From: Alopecurus myosuroides
Lineage: Eukaryota; Streptophyta; Magnoliopsida; Poales; Poaceae
Direction of reading: 5' to 3'
NCBI GenBank assembly: GCA_028641055.1
Contig: JAPCYS010003698.1
Span: 248,001 to 312,000 of the forward strand
DNA length: 64,000 nt
In this document: one piece after another, positions 1-12,000 of the stretch
Position numbering within the stretch: position 1 is the stretch's first letter
Layout of the letters: the number at the start of each line of letters is the position of its first letter
The notes under the pieces: generated by a model
What the model was told of the DNA's origin: nothing
What the model saw: the letters and a program-made list of their open reading frames with translations, nothing else
Databases searched by the model: none
Made by a program: the position numbers and the translations under genes

Positions 1-546
1 TTTGCATTAGAAAAATTGGTTTTCAGCTCAACAGAAACCCCCAAACCATAATGCACAGCTTCTTCACATATATACAGGTGGATATCATTTTTACCAAAAA
101 CAAAAGAAGATGAATGCAGATACATCAATGCTAGAGAATATTTCAAATAAACAATGCAGCTGTTAGTTTAGGCATCATCATTTAATTTCGAAAACTCGAG
201 TTTTAAATTTCTGATCAGAGTCAACCAAGAATCACTGGGAAACAGAACTACCTGCCATAGTAATACTGAGTATGGAAGGTGATGAGGCAAAAGGTTCAGT
301 GACGATATACCGCATCACCTGCAATTCTAACTTGCCACTTTTGAGCTTATGGTCCTTGCATGTTCTTTTGGGACCTGCAGGTTTAAGCAAAACGTTTTGT
401 ATTTTTTTTTTGTACTTCCAATGAAACTCAGCAGCACCCTTTGTGCCGAGTTTTGCCCCGTATTTCTCATGATTTGAAAACAGAGCCCAAAACCTTTCCA
501 GGAATAATTCGACTTGAATCCTTTCAACACATGCTTGCGTCGACGA
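1..546. other. Downstream flank of the RING gene, no gene seen
   Basis: This AT-rich stretch lies 3' of the minus-strand RING-H2 gene. It has no reading frame with a recognisable domain and no clear transposon terminus. Part of it is presumably the 3' UTR and terminator region of that gene. I could not pick a poly(A) signal with confidence. Confidence 0.5.
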
Positions 547-1293
547 TCAGGGTCCGAGACCTGGAAACCTTCCCATCGGTGTGTTGGTGACAGCGACGAG
601 GTACCTGCTCATATCGTGGCGACACATTGGGCATGTGGCCACCTTGCAGAACCACGGCATGATGCACCCACAGTGGAAGGAGTGCGAGCAAGGCAGCCTC
701 ACGGTGTCGACGCTGTCCTTAGCTGCCAGTTCATCCATACACACACAACACTCCGCAGGCAGCGTCCTTGTCATGAATTGGCATGGGGAGGATGCTGCTG
801 CGCCGGCCTGCTGGGACGCGAGGAGCAGCGCCTTGGGCTCGTTGTAAACTATGTCAACCCAGATGTTGAGAGACATGCCATGCTTCTCCACAAGGCGTCG
901 AGACACGGCCACGTTGTTTGCGGCGAAGTAATGGGGCAGGAAATCCTCCCAGTTGTCGGCGGCGAGGTCGAACTCACGGACGAGCGGCGTCTGCGCGAGC
1001 ATCTGGTGCAGGGCGTCGCGGCAGGCGGTGTAACTCCGGTAGAAGGTGTCGGGGTCGAAGAGCTCGAACGCCTGGTCGAATCTCCGAGGAGGCTCGTCGT
1101 GCAGCGGCGTGGACACCACGGGACCTCCCACCGCGCGCAGCCTGTACCTGATGATCAGGTTGCCTTGCAAGCGCACTGTGCACTTGTGATCCTTGCCCTG
1201 GTGGATTTCTCGCTTGGTGCTGGAATCTCCACTGAGGGTGTACTCGGTGGCCGCCGCGGCCAGCGGCGGCATGTTCCGAAGCGGCGAAGGCAT
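547..1293 (-). CDS. RING-H2 zinc-finger protein, probable E3 ubiquitin ligase
   Basis: An uninterrupted 248-residue reading frame runs from an ATG (1291-1293) to a TGA (547-549) without introns. The C-terminal third holds a complete RING-H2 finger. The ligands I read are Cys182 and Cys185, Cys202, His204, His207, Cys210, and Cys221 and Cys224, which fit C-x2-C ... C-x-H-x2-H-x2-C ... C-x2-C with normal spacing. By family knowledge such proteins bind two zinc ions and recruit an E2 enzyme to ubiquitinate substrates. The N-terminal 180 residues show no domain I recognise, no signal peptide and no obvious membrane segment, so substrate and location are unknown. A second ATG seven codons downstream (Met8) could also serve as start. 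High GC content and lack of introns are common for grass RING genes. It is the only intact-looking cellular gene in the window. Confidence 0.85.
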   Translation of the reverse strand: MPSPLRNMPPLAAAATEYTLSGDSSTKREIHQGKDHKCTVRLQGNLIIRYRLRAVGGPVVSTPLHDEPPRRFDQAFELFDPDTFYRSYTACRDALHQMLAQTPLVREFDLAADNWEDFLPHYFAANNVAVSRRLVEKHGMSLNIWVDIVYNEPKALLLASQQAGAAASSPCQFMTRTLPAECCVCMDELAAKDSVDTVRLPCSHSFHCGCIMPWFCKVATCPMCRHDMSRYLVAVTNTPMGRFPGLGP

Positions 1294-1700
1294 TCGAGGG
1301 ACACGGCGGCCGAAGGATGTCGGGGAGGCGGCTTGTGGGAGCTACCTGCTCGTTGTCCTCCTGGGAATAAGGAATCCAAGCCGATGGGAGCTCGCAGACG
1401 AGGCGCGGTGCCAGCGGCCTGTGGGAGCTGGAGTCTGGGAGGCGGACGAGCGGGGGCTCGTAGGTCCGGGAGCTACCTGCTCGCCGCCCTACCGAGGACG
1501 AGGAATCGAGGAAGCCGGTGGGATCTGTAGACGCGGCGCAACGGGAGCTCGCAGACGAGGCGCGGCGTCGGTGCCGGCCTTCTAGTTGGGCGTGGAAGGT
1601 CTCCGGCCGGACAAGTTGGAGACAAGCAGGACGGCGGGGAGCGGCTGGCGGCGGCGCGAGCAAGGAGTGGGGATTGGGGGACAAGGACAACTGATAGCTG
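1294..1700 (-). promoter_or_regulatory. GC-rich 5' leader/promoter region of the RING gene with an imperfect duplication
   Basis: This stretch precedes the RING start codon on the minus strand. Two imperfect direct copies are visible at about 1337-1408 and 1468-1565. Both begin GGGAGCTACCTGCTCG and end GGGAGCTCGCAGACGAGG. Several long open frames cross the region on both strands, but they follow from GC richness and show no domain. The role as leader or promoter is inferred from position. Confidence 0.45.
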
Positions 1701-3776
1701 CTGGCCCGTTTAGTCTCCTTCGGGCCTCCTTTTCTTCTTGTGCGGGCCAGCTTTTTCCTCGGTTCACCGTTGATTGGGCTTTCAGCTTTTCGATGCCTCC
1801 TTGACCTTGAACCCATTTGATTTTCTTAACTTTTTTCCATTTTGTTTTTTCTTCATTCTTTTTCAAATATTTTTTTTCCTTTACAATATTTTCATAGTTC
1901 ATTATTATTGTTTTATTTTTATTTCCTGTCTTCTTATATATCACTATTTTTCTTTTCTCTAATTTATATTTATTTTACACTTTTCTATTCAGGCATATTT
2001 ATTCCATTGTTTTTTTTACTTTCTCTTCGAAGCCCTCTTCTCACTCTGTTTTTATTTTCAATTTTCCTTTCCTTTTATTTTAAGTTTCTTAATTTTCTTT
2101 AGTATGTTTATTTTTTTTCATTATTCTTTATTTTATTTATATTTCACTTTATTTTTTATTGTTTCGGATTCCTCTAATATATGTGTATTTTGTGGAATAC
2201 ATGTGCATTTATATTTATAAGTAACAATATATGTTTGCGTAATCGAGCATTAACTTTGTGATACATGAACATGTATTTATCCCTTCATTATTTGTGTTCA
2301 CCTTTTTTTAGTATAAACAAGATATTATTATAAAATAAAATTTCAAACATTTTCTTGTGATGCATGCACACTTATTTTTATATATAGGTACATGCTCTCT
2401 TTTTTCGCTAAAATGCAGAAAGTATTGTGTTTCGGTGCATCGTTAGAAAACAGGGTTTATGTACAGGTCCAGTAAAGGACTATCATCGCACCATACAACT
2501 TAACCCAACAAAAGAAAAATCTAGGGGAGTAGGTGATGGAAGCCCCGGGCCACGCCCTCGCACACAAGCGGGACTCTGCCTTAATAGTGTTGGTCAAGGA
2601 TGCCACGGGAGGTATATCTTTTTTTTGTTGGCACCATACATCCTTTCTCAAATAGATGAGCATTTCTTTTCAAATACATGAACACTTTCAAATACATGAG
2701 ACGACCCCGAGAGGTAGCCTATGTTACATCTAGGGGTGGATTAACAAGATGCTTGACTTGTTAAGCTAGTGCTCATTAAGGCTTGGATCGTTAAGCTCGT
2801 TAATGTTAACAAGCGAAAATTCATGCTTGTATTGGTTCATTAAAAGCTTGTTAAGCTCGTGACCGCTCGTTAACAGACCAAAATGTGTTCGACTAACGAG
2901 ACGAAGAGCGTCGGTGTAATTATTACGAAGGAATATGGTGACTATGTTAAGCTATGTGCTAGTTTGATGCCTAGCTATTTGTTGGATTGGGCTGGTTACG
3001 TTGAATAGAAGGGTTGACGTATCACCAAAATGTTATCATGTAAAGATAAAATATGCATTGTGCTCTATTAACAAGCTTAGCGAGCTCCTCATGAAACTCG
3101 TTAGCTCGTTCATTAATATCTTTAAACTTAACAAGCTAAAATTAATGATTGGCTCTTCTCATTAAGAAGCGAGCAACATTCCTAAATATCCAAACTATGA
3201 AGCGCTCGTTAAGCTCACGAGTTACGAGCTTTCGGTCTAGCCTTGAATTGCGTCTCTATCGGTGCTGCCCATCTAAAAAAAATTCTCATATCGAGAACCC
3301 AAATCTTTGACACCATATATGTCACCAAGAGTACGGCAAGTCAAGCACGAAAGAGCGAGGAGGAGAGGCGGAGATCCTTCCTGGAGGCAGATCACCATCA
3401 TGGCTACAATGGCGATCAAGTCATGGAGACAGATCACCATCTAACGCATACGTTAGAGGGATGAGAGGAAGGAGGAGATAAGTCATGTCTAATGGCACCA
3501 TAGCAGGCTGCAGATCAAGAAATATCATAACTGGAGGCCAATAATTTAACGCTTGGATTAAGAGGACACCGAGAAGGTAAGTGAATAAAAACTTTAGAAT
3601 TAAGGTTTTGCTCTATACATGCATGTATGGTTTATTGCATTTCTACAGAGTAAAGGAAAATTTGAGATATAAGGATATCACCTTTGGATTCTCAGAGTGG
3701 TTCGGTTAATAGGTCAGCCACATTTGTTGTTAATGGAGTTTTTCACTCTCTTCTCAAGAAATTATGAGAAGTAAAC
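1701..3776. other. Intergenic region, T-rich tract then degenerate GCTCGTTAA repeat island
   Basis: From about 1800 to 2170 the plus strand is extremely T-rich. From about 2738 to 3245 short motifs such as TTAAGCTCGTTAA, CTTGTTAAGC and their reverse complements recur many times, in a pattern like old palindrome-rich DNA-transposon remnants of grasses. I found no matching terminal inverted repeats or target duplication, so no family is assigned. No credible coding region is present. Confidence 0.45.
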
Positions 3777-3781
3777 TCATA

Positions 3782-6700
3782 TGTAACGCCCGGGGAATTT
3801 AGTCCCCAATTAGTTTGGTTGGTTTTTCATTTCATCATGCATTGCATCATATGCATTGTCCCTTATTTCTCAACTAACTTAAAAAAAAAATTCAAATCCA
3901 TTTCAAACTCAACTCTGTTCCAATGTGTTCAAAATATTTCACAAACATTAACAAACCAATTGCCTTCCCTAAACTTGAATTTTCAAATAAACACCTTGGT
4001 CAATTTTAAATAAACCATTTAAAGTGAATTTGAGGCAAATACAATTTAAATTCAAACAATGTGTAATAATTTGAAATTTTGAAAAAACAAAATTTGTGCA
4101 ACTGGGCATTTTCAATTTTGAATCCATAGAAATTAACCTCATAATTTTTGGAGTTCAAAAACCCCCTCAAACTTCTGTTTTGTTCGTCTTTTATATAAAA
4201 AAAACAAAACAAAAGAAAACACAGCTGGGGGAGGCAGGCCGGAGGCCCACCTACGACCCCAGCAGCGCAGCCGGCCGAACTGGGCCGAAATAGGCCCAGC
4301 CAGCCCCACCGAACCAGCCTCTCCCCAAACCCTAAATCTATTCTCCTCCCTCACGAAAACCCCCCCGCCGTTTCCCCTAATCACACCTAGGTCGTCCCAC
4401 CCCTCCCTCACAGAACGCAACGCACGTACGCACGGGAGAGAGCGAGCAGCGCTCGCTCCCCTCGTCCCCTACGCTCGAGCCCCCCCTCCTCCCGAGCACA
4501 TCCCCGTCGCCTCCACCTCCCTGTCCTCCGGCGCCCCTTCCCCGACCTCCAGCACCGGCCGGCGAGCCACCTCGCCCCAAGCGCCGCCGGTTCCCCTCGT
4601 CCTCCTCTCGCTACGTCCCCTCCTCTACACCGGAACGCCGCCCGGCCTCGACCCTCCTCCACCTCTGCCACGCCCCATCCTCTCTGTCCCGTCCGCCGCC
4701 TCCCTCCGGCCGCCGCTGGCCTCCTCAAGCAGGGCGCCGCCCCCCTTCTCCCGTGGCCGCCGCCCGCTGCCGGCCGAGGCGCCCCGCCGGAGCTCCTCCT
4801 CCACCTCACACCCGCCACCGGCTGCTCCCCAAGCCCCTCCTCCATCACCCCGCCAAGGGCCGGCGAGCCCAGCTCGATCCCGTCGCCCTTTCCCGTCCGC
4901 CGCTGCTCGCCGGCCGGCCTCCTCCGCCGCCGTCTTCGCGAGGACGCCCGGCGGCACGCAGGCCGTGGACGCGCTGTACCTCAAGCCCCGGCGTGCTGCT
5001 GTTGCTACCGGCTGTCTTGCCGTCCACGTCCTCGAGCTGCATGCTGCCCCGGTCGTCCTCAACTTCGCTCGTCGCCGCTGCTGGGGTGCTCCTTGTGCCG
5101 CCGGCTGCGGTGATGCCGCTGCTGTACCATCTTTGATGCCGGCGGGAAGATGTTGTGGCTGCACTGCTATTGTGCCGTCTCTGGCGCCGTCGGAACGGCT
5201 TCCTCGACGCAACCACGGCGTCCTCGACCTGCTGCCTCACGACGGTGGTGTACGGGTGGTCTGGTGGTGTGGGCTGCTGTGGTGGTGTTGCCGTCACCGT
5301 AACCCCGGCGGCGCACTGCTACTCGACTGCTTCCTCGATGCCGTCATGTGTTCGACGCAAGTCCTGCAAGAGGCATGGCGTTCCCCTCCGTCATCTGTTC
5401 CATACTCGTTGTTGGTTCCGTTGTGTGCGTGTCCACCTGACTTCGACAAGAATCCCGGCGACAAGTCTGAGACCGTGACGCCGCCAAGATCGACCCCGAC
5501 CCGTACCTCGTCGCCAAGTCCGAGCACCGGAACCGCCAAGAATTATACCCGATGCGACAAGCACCTCGACCACGACTACTCCCTCGACGAACCGTGAACG
5601 ACTACATCGCCTTCGTCGTGTCCGTTTTGCGTTGGCCGCCTTCGTGCGCGCCCGAAGACCGGGACCGTCACGATCGCCTCCGACCCCGAAGACGGTGTTG
5701 TTACGGTTCGCCCACGACTACTACGACTACATCGACTCCGGACGTTGAACGGCTACGTCGACGACGATGATCGTGTGGTTTGAGTACGAACGTCTACTTC
5801 CTCTTCGGACCTCGATAAAAAGATCGACAACGACCACCGATGACGTGAACGACTACCTCGGCTACGGAACGAGAACGACTACTTCGACTACTTCCTCGAC
5901 GTCGACTACTTCCTCTACTATGACTACGTCGACTACTTCCACGACATCGACGACTTCGTCTACTTCCTCTTCTTCGTCTACTTCCTCCACGTTCCGAAAT
6001 TTCCGGCGTTGACCCCGGCGATCCTCTTTCCAACGTGCGAACCCAAACCCCAACCCTATACCTATGCCCTATTTTCTATAACATATCAACTACAATTAAA
6101 ATGTCATCTCATTCTTGTGTTGGCATTGCATCTTGTGGGTTTCGGGGTATAATAATATCACCTAATAATTAAATATGGAATGAGTTGGGATAATTAAATA
6201 TTGTTCCGGTTCCATTTAAAATTGCATAGCTCATCTTTGTATTATCTCGCCATGTTAAACAACATTTAATCTTGATGGGTAAATAAATAACGTGAACCTC
6301 CTAAATTAAATGTTGGGCTTCCGGCTCAATTTAAATTGATTTAATTGCATGAATCATAACTAATTCATTTCAACTCCAAATTTGAAAAGTAAAATATGTT
6401 TTCCAATCAAAATTCTCTAAACTTTGCAAATATAAACTTTGTTTCCTATTTTAAATAAATTAAATTGCTGAAAACAACTATTTCTTAATTAATGCATTTA
6501 AAATTGCTAATTTGATAACTTGCTCATTTTAATTCCAAATCCAACAAATAAAATATGTTTTCATACCATAAAAATGCACTTAATCTGTTCATGCCATACA
6601 TGTTCATGTTTGCACCTTGCATGTTGCATTTGTAGTAGTGTTATGTATGTTCACCTAATAAATAAATATGGAATGTGTTGGGGTATTTAATTCAATTGTT

Positions 6701-8600
6701 GCCCTATTCCATTTAATATTGCTTAACTCACCTATTTACTGTTTTCCATGCTAAACAACATTTAACTTGATGGCTAGATAAACAACTTGAACCAATTACT
6801 ATTTCTCCGGACTCCGGTTCCGATTAAATTGCTTAAGTTGTTTTCCCCGTTGCATCTTGCCATGTCATGCATATAAAATAGGATCATGCTGGATCTTTTG
6901 CCGTAGTAGTAATTGTTGCATCCGGTGTTTCTGTTAGCTCTTTGCTTCTTCACGGATAGGACGTTGAGATGATGTGAGCAACGACAAGTTCTGCTACCTT
7001 GCGGGATCTCAGGCAAGTATACTCACTTGCTGCCAAATGGCTGCCTTTCATCACTTGTTATCGATTCTTTCTGTTGTTCTTATTCTAGCCTGTTGATTCG
7101 ATGCTTGTGTCTCGATCCTATTATATGTTTACCTTGCAGCCATGATATAGCCTTTTCCTTCCACTTCCTATTAACTGTTGCTTGTTTACCTTGTTGGCCC
7201 TCGTGTCGTAGTTGCATGCTTAGGTTTGTTTGTGCTCGAGTCCTGTTGTCCTTTGTCGTATCACCTGTTTAGTTGATAGTTGGGTTTCAATTCAATCAAC
7301 AACATGTTAATGTTTGGGTATTAATAATTTGATGATAAGGCACCGGCAGGAGGCCCGGGTTAGGGTTTTGGAGCCTGCTAGTGTCGAACTTAATTAGGAA
7401 AAGAGTCTTGTCTACTGATCCATGATGAGCGTGCTCACCGCATCCGGGTGGTAGTATGGGACCCCCCTCGACTTAGACCTGATCTGCAGCTTGTCCGAAG
7501 AGCCACACTTAGTTCGGGTGTTCCATTTGCTCCTTGCATAATGGGTTGATCACCCATGGTTACTGATGATGATGATGATGCATATAGGGTGAGGCCCGTA
7601 GTGCCGGGGTGTTGTGTCCTGCGGGAGTTTTGCACACCTGCGCTGAGTATTCGGCTGCGTGGCTGGGACCTTATAGCTCCGTGGCTCCTAGGATGGGTTG
7701 TAGAGATGGTTTGGGTCGTGTCAAGCCAACCTGAGTTTTAGTTGGTGGCTTGAGTGTGTACGGGTACTGGAGCACACCCTGCAGGGATGAATCTTCTCGA
7801 GAAGCCGTGTTTTCCGCGGTTATGGATTACTTGGTGAAAGTACTGGCTAACAAGTACTCAGACAACTTACACCTAATGATAATAACTTGACTAGTAATAG
7901 TCTTATTGACACAATAAGTTGAACATCATTAATCCAACAGTGTGAGTTATCCTTGGGTTGCTTCCTTAGTAGGGGGTGACATTGGATGGGTTTGTTGGAG
8001 TTAGTTGTAGTTGGTTTCGATACGCTATCTTATCTTCTTTCTGTTAGCCGGAAGTTGTAGTGTGTTTCTGTAGTTGGTTAGTGCAACCCGCTGCCGCTTA
8101 TTTGCAATAATCCCTTCTTTTCCGTTGATCCCAAAGTATTTGTATCTTGTGATGACTGGTTACGCCGGTATCTTGTGAGTATGGGTTTATCCACTTGCCA
8201 GTACTTAACCGTACTGACCCACGAATCCTTTTTCGTGGCTGCATATTCAATATTGCAGTCAACAGGTTTGAAGTCTGACGACGTTAGCTTGGGAATCCCT
8301 CCGGCTTGGCCTGGGCAGGGATTGGACGCTCTCGGTTATCTTCAGGACTCTTAGTCCAATTTGTATCTTGTCCGTAGTCGGACGCTATGTTGTTTCTTCC
8401 GCTGTTATTTGGATCTTTGTATTGTATCAGTTGTATCCCTGACTCGTTTGAGTCATTGTGTATATCGCTTTGCTGTTGTTGTTGTGGATTATTCGTGAAC
8501 TATTGTAATGTTATCACAAGTGGCAACCTGGAATCGGTTATTATGTGGATCTTGGCGGGAATGCTGAAATCTGCATAGTGCCCGATCTCGGGGCGTCACA
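3782..8600 (+). repeat. LTR 1 of the tandem retrotransposon
   Basis: This LTR is 4819 bp with TG...CA ends and near-perfect terminal inverted repeats. It has an AT-rich beginning, a GC-rich block (about 4230-5700), a stretch of degenerate GAC/TAC triplet repeats (about 5870-5995), then AT-rich sequence and a GAT microsatellite near 7565. It differs from LTRs 2 and 3 by small indels near 4470-4495 and near 5080. Open frames in the GC-rich block follow from composition and are not called as genes. Confidence 0.9.
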
Positions 8601-9072
8601 AATGGTATCAGAGCCTTGGTTCTGATTCCCGAGATTGTTTCGATACGAATGGTTATCGAAGCAACGGGTCCGCAAAGCCTGTAGGATAACCTCTCTAACG
8701 GTCATGTTTCTAGAGTGTCAAAAACTATTTCTGCTAAACTATTTTGGAAAACATCTCAATAGGATTCTTGTTTTCTCCTTACCCCTATTCTATTTCCCCT
8801 CCCACCTTATTTGTTTGGAGTCTCCCTCTTGTCTATCTTTCAAAGTGTTAGGATCCTACGTGGGTGGACGTTTTCTGAGCCTTTAACCTAATAGGTTCGA
8901 TCATCGGAAGATTCCTGGTGGAAGAACATCGTCGTCACTCCGAGCAAGAATCTCTTGTTAGTGGTGTCGAGGAGATCAGCTGGAAGCATGAAGAATCGAT
9001 AGTCGAACTTCTTTCCCCTCCCGGGTTAGCAGGTGGATTGCGAGGGCGCAATCCCTTGTTAGTGGTGTCGTC
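8601..9072 (+). other. Internal domain 1 with tRNA-iMet primer binding site, no gag or pol
   Basis: The primer binding site TGGTATCAGAGC occupies 8603-8614. The remaining roughly 450 bp contains no retroviral-type protein. A 16-bp sequence, CTTGTTAGTGGTGTCG, occurs near 8955 and again at about 9055-9070, directly before the next LTR. No purine-rich tract precedes the next LTR, so the normal plus-strand priming site appears to be absent. Confidence 0.85.
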
Positions 9073-12000
9073 TGTAACGCCCGGGGAATTTAGTCCCCAA
9101 TTAGTTTGGTTGGTTTTTCTTTTCATCATGCATTGCATCATATGCATTGTCCCTTATTTCTCAACTAACTTAAAAAAAAATTCAAATCCATTTCAAACTC
9201 AACTCTGTTCCAGTGTGTTCAAAATATTTCACAAACATTAACAAACCAATTGCCTTCCCTAAACTTGAATTTTCAAATAAACACCTTGGTCAATTTTTAA
9301 ATAAACCATTTAAAGTGAATTTGAGGCAAATACAATTTAAATTCAAACAATGTGTAATAATTTGAAATTTTGAAAAAACAAAATTTGTGCAACTGGGCAT
9401 TTTCAATTTTGAATCCATAGAAATTAACCTCATAATTTTTGGAGTTCAAAAACCCCCTCAAACTTCTGTTTTGTTCGTCTTTTATATATAAAAAAACAAA
9501 ACAAAAGAAAACACAGCTGGGGGAGGCAGGCCGGAGGCCCACCTACGACCCCAGCAGCGCAGCCGGCCAAACTGGGTCGAAATAGGCCCAGCCAGCCCCA
9601 CCGAACCAGCCTCTCCCCAAACCCTAAATCTATTCTCCTCCCTCACGAACCCCCCCCCCGCCGTTTCCCCTAATCACACCTAGGTCCTCCCACCCCTCCC
9701 TCACAGAACGCAACGCACGTACGCACGGGAGAGAGCGAGCAGCGCTCGCTCCCCTCGTCCCCTACCTCTCGCTCGAGCCCCTCCTCTTCCTCCCGAGCAC
9801 ATCCCCGTCGCCTCCACCTCCCTGTCCTCCGGCGCCCCTTCCCCGACCTCCAGCACCGGCCGGCGAGCCACCTCGCCCCAAGCGCCGCCGGTTCCCCTCG
9901 TCCTCCTCTCGCTACGTCCCCTCCTCTGCACCGGAACGCCGCCCGGCCTCGACCCTCCTCCACCTCTGCCACGCCCCATCCTCTCTGTCCCGTCCGCCGC
10001 CTCCCTCCGCCCGCCGCTGGCCTCCTCAAGCAGGGCGCCGCCCCCCTTCTCCCGTGGCCGCCGCCCGCTGCCGGCCGAGGCGCCCCGCCGGAGCTCCTCC
10101 TCCACCTCACACCCGCCACCGGCTGCTCCCCAAGCCCCTCCTCCATCACCCCGCCAAGGGCCGGCGAGCCCAGCTCGATCCCGTCGCCCTTTCCCGTTCG
10201 CCGCTGCTCGCCGGCCGGCCTCCTCCGCCGCCGTCTTCGCGAGGACGCCCGGCGGCACGCAGGCCGTGGACGCGCTGTACCTCAAGCCCCGGCGTGCTGC
10301 TGTTGCTACCGGCTGTCTTGCCGTCCACGTCCTCGAGCTGCATGCTGCCCCGGTCGTCCTCAACTTCGCTCGTCGCCGCTGCTGCTGGGGTGCTCCTTGT
10401 GCCGCCGGCTGCGGTGATGCCGCTGCTGTACCATCTTTGATGCCGGCGGGAAGATGTTGTGGCTGCACTGCTGTTGTGCCGTCTCTGGCGCCGTCGGAAC
10501 GGCTTCCTCGACGCAACCACGGCGTCCTCGACCTGCTGCCTCACGACGGTGGTGTACGGGTGGTCTGGTGGTGTGGGCTGCTGTGGTGGTGTTGCCGTCA
10601 CCGTAACCCCGGCGGCGCACTGCTACTCGACTGCTTCCTTGATGCCGTCATGTGTTCGACGCAAGTCCTGCAAGAGGCATGGCGTTCCCCTCCGCCGTCT
10701 GTTCCATACTCGTTGTTGGTTCCGTTGTGTGCGTGTCCACCTGACTTCGACAAGACTCCCGGCGACAAGTCTGAGACCGTGACGCCGCCAAGATCGACCC
10801 CGACCCGTACCTCGTCGCCAAGTCCGAGCACCGGAACCGCCAAGAATTCTACCCGATGCGACAAGCACCTCGACCACGACTACTCCCTCGACGAACCGTG
10901 AACGACTACATCGCCTTCGTCGTGTCCGTTTTGCGTTGGCCGCCTTCGTGCGCGCCCGAAGACCGGGACCGTCACGATCGCCTCCGACCCCGAAGACGGT
11001 GTTGTTACGGTTCGCCCACGACTACTACGACTACATCGACTCCGGAAGTTGAACGGCTACGTCGACGACGATGATCGTGTGGTTTGAGTACGAACGTCTA
11101 CTTCCTCTTCGGACCTCGATAAAAAGATCGACAACGACCACCGATGACGTGAACGACTACCTCGGCTACGGAACGAGAACGACTACTTCGACTACTTCCT
11201 CGACGTCGACTACTTCCTCTACTATGACTACGTCGACTACTTCCACGACATCGACGACTTCGTCTACTTCCTCTTCTTCGTCTACTTCCTCCACGTTCCG
11301 AAGTTTCCGGCGTTGACCCCGGCGATCCTCTTTCCAACGTGCGAACCCAAACCCCAACCCTATACCTATGCCCTATTTTCTATAACATATCAACTACAAT
11401 TAAAATGTCATCTCATTCTTGTGTTGGCATTGCATCTTGTGGGTTTCGGGGTATAATAATATCACCTAATAATTAAATATGGAATGAGTTGGGATAATTA
11501 AATATTGTTCCGGTTCCATTTAAAATTGCATAGCTCATCTTTGTATTATCTCGCCATGTTAAACAACATTTAATCTTGATGGGTAAATAAATAACGTGAA
11601 CCTAAATTAAATGTTGGGCTTCCGGCTCAATTTAAATTGATTTAATTGCATGAATCATAACTAATTCATTTCAACTCCAAATTTGAAAAGTAAAATATGT
11701 TTTCCAATCAAAATTCTCTAAACTTTGCAAATATAAACTTTGTTTCCTATTTTAAATAAATTAAATTGCTGAAAACAACTATTTCTTAATTAATGCATTT
11801 AAAATTGCTAATTTGATAACTTGCTCATTTTAATTCCAAATCCAACAAAAATAAAATATGTTTTCATACCATAAAAATGCACTTAATCTGTTCATGCCAT
11901 CCATGTTCATGTTTGCACCTTGCATGTTGCATTTGTAGTAGTGTTATGTATGTTCACCTAATAAATAAATATGGAATGTGTTGGGGTATTTAATTCAATT

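Noticed and set aside
974..1816. 280-codon minus-strand open frame overlapping the RING gene region
   Set aside because: It overlaps the true RING frame in another phase and is low-complexity Arg/Ser/Pro-rich.
8603..8614. tRNA-like TGGTATCAGAGC
   Set aside because: It is the retrotransposon primer binding site, not a tRNA gene; no cloverleaf surrounds it.
9701..10516. Long GC-rich open frames inside the LTRs (similar ones near 4625-5212 and 15235-15918)
   Set aside because: They are Arg/Gly/Ala-rich on both strands, lie inside non-coding LTRs and show no domain. They follow from high GC and triplet repeats.
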